In this document: positions 36,900-48,599 of the stretch, piece by piece | Numbering within the stretch: the first letter of the stretch is position 1 | Layout: every line of letters starts with the position of its first letter | Assembly (NCBI GenBank): GCA_019914945.1 | Contig: CM034112.1 | Location: forward strand, 8,772,501 to 8,836,500 | DNA from: Typha latifolia | Taxonomy: Eukaryota; Streptophyta; Magnoliopsida; Poales; Typhaceae | Reading direction: 5' to 3' | Length of the DNA: 64,000 nt | Position numbers and translations under genes: made by a program | Notes under the pieces: generated by a model | The model's database searches: none | Told to the model about the DNA's origin: nothing | The model's input: only the letters and a program-made list of their open reading frames with translations

Positions 36900-39800
36900 T
36901 CAGTTGGAATGAATGCTACATGAATTCAGGAGGAGTTCAAGGAAGGGGACTAAATAGGAATTTTGGCTGTTTTCTTGGAGGTCAATGGAGAAATCTAGAG
37001 TGAGTTTTTTTACATGTATACCCCTCTGAAGTTCCTTATTTATATATATACCATTCTAAATTTTATATTTGCACCTATGTATACCTTAAAAATCCATTCC
37101 TCGTTCACTTGCGGAATAAGGTCAATACTAATATAATTATTCTAATTTCTTATTAGCCTAATAGAGCTTATACCGGTATATGTTATTCTAGTATTTAGCC
37201 GTACTTGAAATAATTATAGAGTTAAAATAATAGCTTGGCAAATAATTAAATGAGCAGAAACTGAGGAAAGAGAGAGTGATTGAAATGATAGTTAATTAAA
37301 ATAATACTTTTTCAAGAATAAAATAGTAATTATTAAATATAAAAATATTAGATGAAAGACAAAAGAAGAGAAGCCCAAGTGATTTTTTTTGGCATGGATA
37401 TCCTAGTTAAAATCTAAGTAATTCAATAGGAAAAAAGACATAGATACCCTTAACTAAAAGATATATATCCAAATAAAAGATAAAGATATTTCTATCCTCT
37501 GGACTGTTCAACTTGATGGAATTTTTACTGCTAGTAGTATATCAAGGGTATTCAAGTAAAAGAGACAGGATTTTAAGGGGTATGTCTATAGCTTCTATAA
37601 CTAAGTTGGTGGAATATTAATGAGGAATTTGGACTTTGCAGATGAGAATAATGTTGACTTGAAGGCAGGCCTTTAAACAATTTAATGTAGAGATTTAAAA
37701 AAAGAAAGAGATATTAATATCAAGTTTAGGCTTCACAGTAGAGTAACAACAGATGAGATGAATTTATAAGCATTTTTATCTAAAAATAAAATACTAATTG
37801 TTACAGTAAAATAAATCTCGCTTGGAGGTGATCTATTTCGGTAAATAAAATATCAAGACGAAGCTATTTTGATCGGAAACTCGAAAAAAAGTAGTATATC
37901 TAAACCCTAGATCCCGTCTGATTAATTACTTTCACAAATGAGATCTTGAATGCCCTAGCTAGGTTCCAGGAACTTCCTAATCCCTAAACAAATGGCATAA
38001 GCACATTATGTTATGCGTCGAGAATACAAGAACTTCTTACAGACTAAGCTGTACAGAATCAAAGCCCAAAATATACCTTAAATAAGTGAACAAACTTTGT
38101 TGCTTGTGGGAATGGATATCAGTCTATCAGACCATCCTATTCCTCCTTTCTCTCTCTCTCTCTCTCTAGCTAAGGTCAATGCATTGTGTTCCTTTCTCTC
38201 TAAGGTCAATGGCATTGTGTTCAAGCAACGTAAGAGCTTAGAATATTCCCAGGTTGCTTGCACTGCTTGTGGTTAAATCCAAGCTCAATTAATATGCTAT
38301 CCTATGCTATGCTATCACAGATTGATCAATGAGGTAGCTACACGCAAGCAGTAATTGGCCACCACTCCAAGCAACTCCTACATTGAGTAACTCCATGTTC
38401 AATCCCATATCTATTCTTGTTTATATACTTATATAGTTGATTTTAAAAGACTCTTTCATAATTGAGATTATGATTGATTTTTAAAGAAATGTTAATGAAT
38501 ATCAATTCCTAACATGCGCGTCGTTAGACTAATGGGCTCATCTTGTATGAGTATTCTTAGAACACCGCTAATTTTTCACTTCTCTCCGCCCAACAAACAT
38601 GTAGATAATACAATAAATTTAGATGAACTTTTTGAACTATGATATCGAATAATATTAGATAGATAGTTTTTATTTCAAATAATTTATACAAGTGGACTTC
38701 AGATAATCTTACATTTTTGAAAGTTGCAATAGAGCAGGGTTAACAGTATAAAACAATGATTGCTATTTCATGAAGTGATAATTATCTATCATAAAGATCC
38801 TTATAGATCTTTCAATCCCAGTCTCCTGGTTTAATTTTATCGTATAGATTGATTCATATGAGGAGTGAGTTTCAAATAGTAAAATGGAATGAATCTCAAT
38901 GGTAGAAATATAAAGATGTAAATCATAAGGAATTACTGAAAATTCTTTCACCTATCATATTGGTATCTTTTCTTTGCTAAGAATTTGTTGCCAAACTTTT
39001 TCTCAATTAATGTTGCAATTTTTTGAGGAGCTCTCCATAAAGATTATTACTGTTGAGGTTTAAAGATACAAAGGAAAGTTAGTGAATCCATGGAAGGTGT
39101 GATAAATATTACTTGATAAATCCAAAGGTCAACAAAGATGCTTGCTCACATATAAGATGTATGTCATGAGTTGTGGGGAATAACAACACAAAAGGAAGGG
39201 AAAAGTTCATATTCATGTATGTAAAGGGTCCTTAATAAGTTGCATAAAATTCTTTCAAGAAGGTAATGAATTATGAATTTAATTTGATTACTCTTTAGAT
39301 TAAAAACCTTAAACACCACAGAAGTACTATATATCTAACTATTATTTATCCTTTCTTTTTATTTCTTATTCCATAATTCTTATGCTTTCATTGCACATGT
39401 TATAATATATCACACCAGCTATATAGTTGTTGAGATATTAAAAACTTTCTTTAGACCCACTTTGAGAAAGAGAAAAAAGAAAACTTAACCTCCATGTACT
39501 AGTAGAAGACTATTTTAGAACATTTGGTTTAGGATAGTTTGAAGAGAAATATGTAAAAAAAAAAAAAAGAGTTTGATCATATGTCAAATTTAGACCTTTT
39601 TTTTAAATTTAATATTATATAATAAAATAATAATATAAGTTAGTATTGATTTGACTAACTAGACCTAAAATTGAGCTAAATATGGCTCTACATATGTAAT
39701 CTTCATTCTCATATAAATAAATCAAACTCAAACCTCATTTTTAGCTTATCTTATAATAAATCAAACAGCAAAATTTAAACATGCTAAACTTGATTAGGGC

Positions 39801-40370
39801 TAGCTGCTTTAAAAAGCCCATGGGCTCGAAGCCTGCCCATGTCCAATCCGGTCGGCCCCAACCCAATCAAACCCATTTGTCTATTAGACTGGCTCGAGTC
39901 GGGAGCAATATTTTTAAATATCATGGTAAATTTCAAAAATATTTAAAATATTTTGCGGGGAGAGGGTTATAATAGCTAGATCTTGTCTTTCACAAGCTCG
40001 GCCCTTAAAAGTACTAATAAAGTTAACTTTAGTGATTTCTTTATGTTTTCTTCTAATAAGATCGGAAGAAAATATCAAAAATTTCAGCATATTTAATTGA
40101 GATCGTCATCATTCGGCATCTAGCTGATTATAACCTAAAAGGCGAAACGTTACCCTCCTGCCTCGCTTCTCCTCCTCTCCTATCTGCGAATAGGGAGGAA
40201 TGGTGGCAGTAATAGTAGTAATTAATAGGAAGGTGGTTTTTATGAGTGGTGGGTGGTGGTGGAGGTGGTGGTGGTGGTGGTGGTGCAGAGCTGGGGCATA
40301 AGGGCTGGTACGGCAGGATACACAGGGAAAGAGACGAAGACAAAGGGATGTCATGAGGGGGATTGATGTG
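36900..40370. other. Intergenic sequence without recognised genes
   Basis: The sequence is AT-rich with no coding stretch having family resemblance. A 37-bp near-duplication with AAGGTCAATG-CATTGTGTTC occurs near 38172-38222 beside a CT run. The rest shows nothing I can support. Confidence 0.6.
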
Positions 40371-40372
40371 GC

Positions 40373-40513
40373 CATGCATGTCCCCAAGAAAGCAAATTAT
40401 GACCCATGCCATGCATGTGGACCCAAGTAGATCCCTCCCTTCCTCCCCACTGCATGCATGCATGTGATCTCCAATCCCATGCAAGGACCAGTAAAAACCA
40501 AACACCATGCATG
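40373..40513. promoter_or_regulatory. Cluster of CATGCATG (RY) motifs
   Basis: CATGCATG occurs at 40373, 40410, 40453, 40457 (overlapping) and 40506, five times in 141 bases. CATGCA is the core of the RY element bound by B3-domain factors such as FUS3, LEC2 and ABI3. No gene starts nearby: the WAT1-related ATG is 4 kb left and the trihelix gene ends 6 kb right. Its role is unknown and it may be a low-complexity tract. Confidence 0.4.
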
Positions 40514-40572
40514 CACATCCATCCATCCATCCTTCGTAGCATATATTGCTTTCTTTGAGTATTTTATGAGCA

Positions 40573-40639
<67 letters not shown>
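40573..40639. repeat. (AAT)n-(ATT)n palindromic microsatellite
   Basis: About ten AAT units run directly into about twelve ATT units, forming a nearly perfect inverted repeat of about 67 bases with no spacer. The minus-strand frame of isoleucines and leucines is an artefact of this repeat. Confidence 0.93.
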
Positions 40640-40641
<2 letters not shown>

Positions 40642-42218
40642 AATATCTTGAGAATAATTCTCCAAAAAGAAAAACAAAGAAGTTTATCAAATTAAGGGTT
40701 TATTTTTTCTCGCTAGAATCCAACTCTACAAACTAATCTCATTTACTGTAAAGCTAACTATTTTGGCTGCTGATATTAATGGAATAGTTTTGGAATTTGT
40801 AGTGATTAATTAATGCAAATTTTATAATATTAACTCATGCTGTCATGCACCTACTAGCTTTTAGTCCTTTAATTTCATTCCAATTATTGGACTTGTAAAA
40901 TTTTCTTTATTGATTGTTTTGTTACCAAATGTCAATTTAACCTACTAATTAATCAATTCTATTAAAGAAAATCTGATATCATTACCAAATGTCAATTTAA
41001 AACTAAATTAAGCAGGTTATGAAATCAAATAGAATCTCATAAGATCAGCATATCCAAAATTATTGCAATTTAATCTTTAAGATCATATTGGATGAGTGAA
41101 ATAAGAGTAATTTAGAAAAATCTTGATATTATTTAAAAATAACAAAAATATTCTACTTTTAATTCTATTCCATTAGGTGATGGATAAATTAAATTTAGCA
41201 AATAGGAGGTTGTACTTGTAAATAATAAAAAGTTATTTGTAAATATAGTCAAAAAATTGTAGGTTGTTATTGGTAATGTTCTCAATTTTTATTAACTATT
41301 CTCAAAAAATTTATTTGTCATCATAATTTATGATATGATCCAACCATAAGAGTCGAGTCGGTTAGATTAGAATGAGTCGAGTCTAGTTAAATAATTTTAT
41401 TTATTATCTTTAAATTTAAATTAAAGCAGTTAATTCACGTATGTAAGTCTAATAGAGCGATGGATCCAATCCGCTATGACTCTACTCCTATAAATAAGAG
41501 TGGATAAATAATGGAATGAACCTTAGTTTAAATTAATTTATTATTTTATTTTATTTTTACCATTTAATCATAGTCATTATTTTTTAAGGAATAAATATAA
41601 TCTAGAAACTCTAACTCTACCTTCAAACTCTAGCCACTGTTTATCTCAATGAGCCACCCACTCTCACGGCCATCCACCACTAGCCGACAATCGCCGCAAT
41701 ATTAGTATTTTTATTTTTATCCAATTTCGACATTCCTCTATGATTTCAATCATATCTTTTTAGATCTAACACTGTGTTAGGCTACCACTCATAAATTTTT
41801 TATAGTTTTTCTATAAACAGATTGATCTAGTTCATAACAATCTTATTAATAGGATGGTCCCTCTCCTTCAATCTTCTAAAGAGTTCTCTTGGGCCCTCTC
41901 GAGATAAATTATTTTTAGTTGAATTGAGTTTCTTATTTTAATCATTCTAAACTTTCAATAAAGAAAGAGTCATTTCTATGCATATGACTAAAATTTTAAA
42001 TTCTAAACTTAAAAAAAAATTATAATTATTTTATCAAACATTTGATATTTCTCATCACAATGACAATTATGAAAGAGTCAAAAGATTTATTAAATAAAAA
42101 ATTCTTCGAGAAAAAGAAGCTTCTCGCAAATACCCATTTACCAAAATACCCATGAATTGTTCTTTCCCTATCAACTTAATAGAGATTAGAGAACAAGCAA
42201 AGTAAAACTCTAATCTTA

Positions 42219-42515
42219 TCATCTCAATTCCAACTCCTGATGATTATAAAAGATGAATGTGAACTCTACTCTAAATCTTAGTCCATGTTTCAAGAGGTTT
42301 CTTGAAAGGGATAGGACAGGGGAGGGAAGGGGAGGTTTTACTTTGAAAGCAAATTTAAGGGCCATCACCACAACCACCATGAATGAAGTTGATAGGATTG
42401 TTTCCTCTCTCCAAACACCAACTTCCTCTGGTTGTGGAGACTGACCTTTCTTGATAATTCGATCCATGCAAAGTCTTGTGATAAGAACAAGTGGTGGAAA
42501 AGAAATATGTCTCAT
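42219..42515 (-). CDS. Unrecognised 98-codon ORF, doubtful
   Basis: An open frame from the ATG at 42515 starts MRHISFPPLVLITRLCMDRI and contains a hydrophobic stretch (STSFMVVVVMALKFAF). It is open upstream to 42569 without another ATG. A TA-rich tract lies just upstream (about 42580-42602). I recognise no domain and cannot exclude a chance ORF. It stands out only as the longest ORF outside obvious repeats in this intergenic gap. Confidence 0.2.
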   Translation of the reverse strand: MRHISFPPLVLITRLCMDRIIKKGQSPQPEEVGVWREETILSTSFMVVVVMALKFAFKVKPPLPSPVLSLSRNLLKHGLRFRVEFTFIFYNHQELELR

Positions 42516-43117
42516 TGCTAAGACAAAGGATCTTTGTGATTCCACATATATCACATCCCCTTTATTCAAGCTCGATAACTACATATATATATATACATAT
42601 ATCTTTTGGAATTATATGAGTTGAAGGAGATGGAAAGAGTGAGAGTCGTGTCTCTTTGATTCACCTCACAAAGTTTCATTAGGTTGTCATATGGAAGTCT
42701 GCTTCTTGGCTTTCAAATTGCCATGTGTATGCCTAGGATTAGGTCTATAAATTCTTTGATTGAATAGAGACAAATGAATGTCTTAATTTAGATGTTATGG
42801 GTGGCTTACATTTAGTAGATTATGACTATGCATTACCATCTCATTAATATGTCGAAGAAAAATCTTGTCTTTTCTAGGAATCAAAAGCTTCTTATGAAGA
42901 TGTGAGAAGAGAGAGAGAGAGGAAAGGAGAGAGGTCTGGATGTAATGAGAAATAAGAGAACAAAAAACTTATGCCTTAGTTCATTTGTGAAATAAGAATA
43001 GATTTTTTTTTCTAGAATAAGTCTACTTATTCTCCTTACGGTGTGTTAGCATGGATGGTGCTAAACCATATGTTGCACCATGCACATCTGGATAGAAATT
43101 AGATATTCTCACCAATA

Positions 43118-43813
43118 GATGGTGATCCGCTTCAGAATCCTACATTATATCATCATATTGTTGGGGCTCTTTAATATTGCACACTCACACGGCCAAAGAT
43201 ATATTTCTTTGTTAACCAGCTGTGTCAGTTTCTTCACTCACCAACCACAGTTCACTTTGTTTTGCGATACCTAAAAAGTACTATTGATTTTAGTCTACAT
43301 TAAACAAAAAGCAATATTTGTTTTAATGCTTATCGTGATTCTGATTGGGCGCGAGACCCTACTGATCGTCGGTCCACTAATGAATATGGTGTATTTCTCG
43401 ACTCTTGTCTAATTTCTTGGCAAGCAAAGAAACAATTAGTTGTTTTCAGATCTAGCACAGAGGCAGAGTATAGATCTATGGCTATTGCTACTACTGAGCT
43501 TTATTGACTACATATGTTGTTTAAAGAGCTACATGTGCCTCTTCGTGCCATTCCTATTATCTAGTGTGATAATGTGAGTGCTCTTGCTCTAGCTTCAATT
43601 CTGGTATCTTATGCGAGAATAAAACACATTGAAATAGATTGTCACTTTATTCGAGAGAAAGTTCTTAATAAGGAGATTCAAACTTGTTACATCTCAACAA
43701 AAGATCAAATCGCTAATATCTTTACCAAAGGCTTGTCTTCGATCACATTTTTGTTTTTGAGAAGCAAGCTCATGGTTGTTGACACCCCCTTGAGCTTGAG
43801 GGGAGTTGTAGCA
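43118..43813 (+). pseudogene. Ty1/Copia retrotransposon pol remnant (RT end and RNase H)
   Basis: Fragments in order match the C-terminus of Copia polyproteins: DPLQNPTLYHHIVGAL, VHFVLRYLKSTIDFSL, AYRDSDWARDPTDRRSTNEY, SWQAKKQLVVFRSSTEAEYR, ELHVPLRAIPII-CDN and RIKHIEIDCHFIREKV, then DQIANIFTKGL. In-frame stops interrupt it (after ELY, after PII and before TKSN). A purine-rich tract (TTGAGCTTGAGGGGAG, about 43791-43806) directly follows, as expected for plus-strand priming, and TGTAGCAAC at 43807 may open the 3' LTR. No 5' part of the element is visible. Confidence 0.88.
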
Positions 43814-44015
43814 ACAAACCACATAATACTCAACCACCGGATTGAAATATTATCTCTAACACTAGCTTATGGTTAATTTTGCTATAAAGAAGGAGGGGAT
43901 AGTTGTAACTAGTCCTATCTTTCTCCGGTGCTATCCTAATGGAAACTATATATATCAATACATTGGTTTGGCAATATAACTAATCAAAAGCCAAAACCAT
44001 TCACTTCTCAAATTC
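43807..44015 (+). mobile_element. Possible Copia 3' LTR fragment
   Basis: Sequence after the polypurine tract begins TGT and includes a TATATATC start-like segment (about 43945) and GGCAATATAACTAATCAAAAG. It stops where a LINE-like fragment on the other strand begins. The outer boundary is approximate, and the matching 5' LTR was not found in the window. Confidence 0.45.
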
Positions 44016-44225
44016 TTTCTAGAATAACATGGTAGTTAGTAAGACAACAATATTCGTCGAAAGAGAAAGTATTACAGTAGATTAAAATGTCATTCGTAAA
44101 ACGCAAAACCCACTTAACCCTAGTGCTAATAGCCTCCTCATCAAATAGGAAGGACAAAACCAGATAGCAAATGATGAACATATAGAGCAAAAGAGGATCT
44201 CCCTATCGAATGCTAAGCGTGGAGA
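44008..44225 (-). pseudogene. LINE reverse transcriptase remnant
   Basis: The minus strand reads SIR-stop-GDPLLLYMFIICYLVLSFL, matching the conserved IRQGDPLSPYLFI block of plant LINE reverse transcriptases with the glutamine codon changed to TAG. FTNDILIYC follows at about the right distance for the FADD-type active site. It is truncated on both sides. Confidence 0.7.
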
Positions 44226-44521
44226 TTGATCCAAACAAAAGGCTTCCTATTAACCAAAATAGAGTACTTAATTGAATTAATGATGTTTAAGAGCTTAAAT
44301 TGTTCCAAACATTGAAGCAGTCTTCTATACCTTTCCAATGATGTTTAAGAGCTTGGATGGAAATACGTCTCTCTATAACCCCCCTAAAGAGGGTGTTCTT
44401 GAACCTAAGACCTGCACTCGTCTAAGATCTCAAGCCTCACAATAATGTAAATCTTTCTTTTGCAACTTAACTCATTCTAGAACATCTTCATGTATAAGTT
44501 TAGGTCACAAGCTCTCTATAA

Positions 44522-44650
44522 CCAGCAGCGCGATAGCTTAGAGCTGATCTCAGCGGCGTTTAGTTTGGAACAATTATTCGGCGGTACATATGGTCTGAAA
44601 TGTAGACTAGATAATTTATTATATTGGCTAAAACTTAGTAAAACCTAAAT
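44522..44650. repeat. Diverged third copy of the ~350-bp repeat
   Basis: The run GCGATAGCTTAGAGCTGATC and the following ~110 bases align with the middle of the tandem units at 29661-30360 (CAATAGCTTAGAGCAGGTCT). The sequence is about 75 percent alike by eye. It shows that the unit is dispersed, not only tandem. Confidence 0.7.
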
Positions 44651-44702
44651 TTAAAAAGAATTAGTTTTTTATTCTAACCCATATCTAGTTTTTTGGCTCA
44701 TA

Positions 44703-44738
<36 letters not shown>

Positions 44739-45298
44739 GCTCCACTTGATGCACCTCCGACTCAGTAGCCATTTGCATATCTTGTCTCAATTTAGGTATT
44801 ACAAAAGAACATGGTATTTTGGCATTTTGTAGATGAAAACAATGATTCCACATTAGATGTAAAAAATAAGAAAACTAGTGTCTAAGTTAAACTATAAGTC
44901 AAAGCTGTGAATTCTCACCTACTAATACCCATTGGACTCAGAGAATTTAATACTATTGTATTTTTCTCATTCTGTGGTTTGGTGAGATTTGATTACATTC
45001 CAAACATACTTCAAATATCGACATAGAGAAATTTTTTTTTAAAATGGTCTGTCCATATATACCGAAGAAAACCGTTTGAGAATAATAAAAGACAATAGGG
45101 AATACAAAAACAAAACAATGCACCCATGATCTCTCTCTCTCTCTCTCTCTCTCTCTCATGCATGCATTCCATTCCATTCATCCCCGTGAGAAATAAAACA
45201 TAAAACAAAACCAAGGGGAGGCGGATTCGGTTTGTTTTATTGGACCAAAACCCGGGTACGTACATATCGATATACTTTTAAATCATTTTCTTCTTCTC

Positions 45299-45330
<32 letters not shown>

Positions 45331-45610
45331 GTTTTAATATCTTTTCCTTTGCTGCAGGAAAGAAAGAAAGAAAGAAAGAAAGAAATTAATAAGGCGAGGG
45401 TGGCGACGAGGGAACATTTATAAGGTCCAGTCCATTTAATACACCACCCTCCCATGCCGTACACTGCTGCGCTGGACGCCTCAAAAAAGGAGAGCGAGAA
45501 AGAAGCAGAGGAGAGAGAGAGAAAGACAAAAGTTATTTAAACAAATAGATCTTGGCCCTTCTCCTCCTCCTAAGAGAGAGAGAGAGAGTGTGTCTGTGTG
45601 TGTCTGTGTG
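44703..45610. repeat. Microsatellite-rich stretch
   Basis: Several simple repeats lie here: (TAA)n at about 44703-44739, (CT)n at 45130-45157 and 45299-45322, (GAAA)n at 45359-45385, and GA/GT runs at 45568-45615. No gene is supported. ORFs crossing these runs are repetitive artefacts. Confidence 0.85.
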
Positions 45611-46200
45611 TGTATGAGAGATTGAGAGAGTATGAGAGGAAAAAAAAATACTTTTTGTCCTCGTGCATGAGCAATGCCGTGCTCCATTCAATCACTGACG
45701 TCACCCTTTTTGTTCTCCAGTGCTCCATGTCCAACTATCAATTATACCATCACACATAATAACAAACTGGATCACAAACCCTCACAATCCCACCGCCACC
45801 CTCGCCTTCCTTAAAACAAGGTCTTTCTTCTATCTATTATATAAGATGCAATTTGAATAAATTTTTAATTTAATATAAATTAGATATTAATAGTAAAAAT
45901 AAGAGGGTTATTATTCTGGATTAATAAGAACTACGGAGACTTAATTTATCTATATTTACCATTTTGATATTTAGTACCTGCATAGTAAAGAAGAGGATTG
46001 GAAGAAATCTTAATAAGAGGAATTATTATGACTATGATTAAAAATAAAGTACAGCTTAACAAATAGACATAATTAATTAACGAACCATGGGATGATGGAT
46101 TGATGGATCTGTGTGCTCCGATGGTTCTTTTATTTAGCTACACCAACTACTACTACTACTACTACTGGATACAAATATCCAAATAAGCATGCTTGAACTA

Positions 46201-46232
46201 ATAATTAATTAATTAATTAATTAATTAATTAA
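46201..46232. repeat. (TTAA/ATTA)n microsatellite downstream of the trihelix gene
   Basis: About seven ATTA units lie some 40 bases beyond the trihelix stop codon and may fall in its 3' UTR. (TAC)n runs flank it at 46147-46166 and 46242-46268. Confidence 0.85.
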
Positions 46233-46273
46233 CCATGAAGCAGCTACTACTACTACTACTACTACTACCAGCA

Positions 46274-48513
46274 TCACTGGAGGTGTTGAAAGAAGAGCGT
46301 GGTGGACTCGTTTCTATGATCTTCATGGTCATGGTCATGGTCGTGGCTCTCTCCTTCTCCTTCCTCTCCATCTCCTCTTCCGCCGCCAATGTTGTCCTGC
46401 TCGTCGTCTTCAATCTCCTCGTCATTGTCATTGTCATTGTCATTGTCATTGTCATTGTTGTCGTCGTTGGATGCGAAGCCGAACGAGGCGGCGCCGTTGT
46501 GCTGGTTGTCGGCGGTGGCGACGACGATGGCGTCGAGTAGCTCGGAGTTGTCCTTGATGGGATGCTCACCGCCGCCGCTGTTGGAAGAGGATGAGGGTGG
46601 GAGTTTGGAGTAGAGCTGATCGAGCTGGTGGAAGTAGGGGCAAGTCTTGGAATGCTGCGGCCGTTTCTTGCCGCTGTCTTTGGTTTTCCTGAAGTACTTG
46701 TTGATGTTCTCCCACTTCTCCTTGCATCTCTTGGCGCTCCGGTGGAATCCCACCGCCGCCATTCTCGAGCTCACCTCCTCCCACAGCGGGCCCTTCAGCC
46801 CGGGCTCTTGGAATCTCGAATCCAGCCCGCTCCGCACTCGGATCAAAGCCTGCACCTCCGCCTTCGGCCACCTGCTCGTGCTGAACTGCTGCTGCTGCTG
46901 CTCATGAGCCGATACGCTCGCGATTATTTCGGTGTTATTATTGTTAATGCCGTCGTTGAGACCCATGTCGGCGGCAGCGGCGGAAGGAGTGTCTTTGTTT
47001 TGTAATGAGTCGGTCGGGAATGGGCTGGGGTTGGAAGGGAGGTGGATTTTCTCGCCGGTGAATTTCTCGAGGAAGGCGACGATGGCGGCCTCGCGGGCGG
47101 AGGCGATCTCGCGGTCGTGCGCCCGCGCGGCGGCTTCGCGGGTGGACTTCGCGGCCTCCTGCCGCCGCCACGACTCCTCGCGGCTCGACCGCTCGGCGTC
47201 GCGCCGCTCCATCGCGTCGAGGAACTGCCGGTGGAGGCCCTCTTGGTGGTCCATCAACTGCTTGACGAGGGTCTCGAAGAAGGCCGCTATCGAGCCGAGC
47301 TGCTTCTGCTGCCGCCGCCTCTTCCGCTTCCTCCGCTCACCACCCTTGGAAGATTTGTTCACCGGAGCGTCCTCCCCGGCCGAAGTCTCCGATCCGACCC
47401 CGATATGTCGGTCGCCAATTGGGCCCAATTCAACCGCTGCTGCTGCGGCGGCGGTGATGAGAGGGTTGTCGTCGCCGGTGAGTGCGGAGCCCGAGCCAGT
47501 CTGATTCGCTCCGCCGCCGCCGCAACTAGCACTGCCGCCCGGCTTATAAATCGCCTCCAGCTCACTGAAGAGCTTGTAGTTGCTGCTGCCTCCGGCGGTC
47601 GTAGTATTATGAACATGGTCAGAGACGGCGGCGGCGTCTTTGGTCTTCTTGCAGTATTTGGCGATGGCTACAGGCTCCTTATCCTTGCACCTCTTGTTGT
47701 TCCTATTGATGTAATCTATATCCAAAGGCCTCCTGCAATAATGTTATTTTATATATATACATATCTTGGTAAAATTAACTAATTAATTACCCTATATAGA
47801 AGCAAAATGGAAGCTCCTAAAGAAATCGTAGATGTTACTAAATTCTTGTTAATTTCCGGTACTACATGCGATGAACTGCAGTAGCCAGCCTTAGTGGCTA
47901 TATGACTAGAAGGGAGAAAAAAAAGATAAAAATAAATTAGATCTTGATTCAAAAATATACCATGGAGGCTCCTTAATGGCGACCTCCTCCTCGCGGTGCC
48001 AGCCGCCCCGGTGGAGGCGGCTCTCCGACGCCTCGTCGTCGCCATGCAAGATGGCGTTATCCTCGTCGCCTCCGCCGCCGCTGTTGTCATTCACGCCGAG
48101 CTTAAAATTGGCGGCGGCGGCCAAGAACGAAGGCCCACCCCCGCCGCCGCCGCCTCCACTACCGCCTCCGCTGGAATTCTCGGGGCCGGATTCGTGGTCG
48201 AGGCCGAGCTGGTGGTGGAAGAGCTGGAATTGGTGGTGGTGGCCGTGCTGGAAGAGCTGCTGCGTTATGGGAATGGAGTGGAAATGGGCGAAGTGGTGGG
48301 GAGGGAAAGGCGGCGGCTGCTGTTGCTGCTGCTGCGGCGGCGGCGGGTGGTGGTGGTGGTGTTGGAGAGGGTGGTGGTACTTGTTGGGGTGGGGGAGATG
48401 TCATTAGGAGGAGGAGGATTCGGAGTGGAAGAGATGGAGAAGAGAGAGGAAGGGCCGCAATTGTCCACCATGAATTGCTGGAGCTCCGAAACGCCGCCGT
48501 AGCCTGACTGCAT
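46274..48513 (-). CDS. GT-2-type trihelix transcription factor, exon 1 frame broken
   Basis: Two exons: 48513-47961 and 47732-46274. The ATG at 48513 starts MQSGYGGVSELQQFMVDNCG. Exon 2 encodes an acidic/basic middle with a long charged helix (KQLMDHQEGLHRQFLDAMER). A complete C-terminal trihelix DNA-binding domain follows (RWPKAEVQALIRVRSGLDSR, GPLWEEVSSRMAA, CKEKWENINKYFRKTKD) and then (Asn-Asp)n and (His-Asp)n runs. An N-terminal trihelix is degenerate (GGWHREEEVAIKEPPW then RCKDKE and KYCKKTKD). Exon 1 as given does not read through: the start frame stops near 48330, while the frame with HHPLQHHHHH, FPPHHFAHFHSIP and the correct splice phase begins after a double stop at 48406-48401. One extra C in the five-base run at 48391-48395 would join them, giving about 670 codons. 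GT-2 proteins bind GT elements in promoters; closest relatives are probably At5g28300 (GT2L) and At5g47660. Confidence 0.82.
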
Positions 48514-48558
48514 CTTTCTTTCCGCTCTGCAGGTCGTCGGTCTTTGAATTGATTCTTG

Positions 48559-48599
48559 ATGGTTTTTGGTTTTTGGTTTTTGGTTTTTGGTTTTTGGGG
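48559..48599. repeat. (GTTTTTG)n heptamer repeat in the trihelix leader
   Basis: Five tandem copies of GTTTTTG on the plus strand (CAAAAAC on the gene's strand) lie 45-85 bases before the start codon, probably in the 5' UTR. A (CAACA)n pentamer repeat follows at 48703-48735 and CT runs at 48838-48890. Confidence 0.85.

Noticed and set aside
40128..40643. 171-codon minus-strand ORF starting with a run of isoleucines
   Set aside because: It is produced by the AAT-ATT and GGT microsatellites and has no natural protein character.
46932..47782. Long plus-strand ORFs of 190 and 246 codons opposite the trihelix gene
   Set aside because: They are shadows of a GC-rich coding exon on the minus strand, which has a clear trihelix domain. 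The plus-strand products are Arg/Ser- or Leu/Val-rich with no family resemblance.
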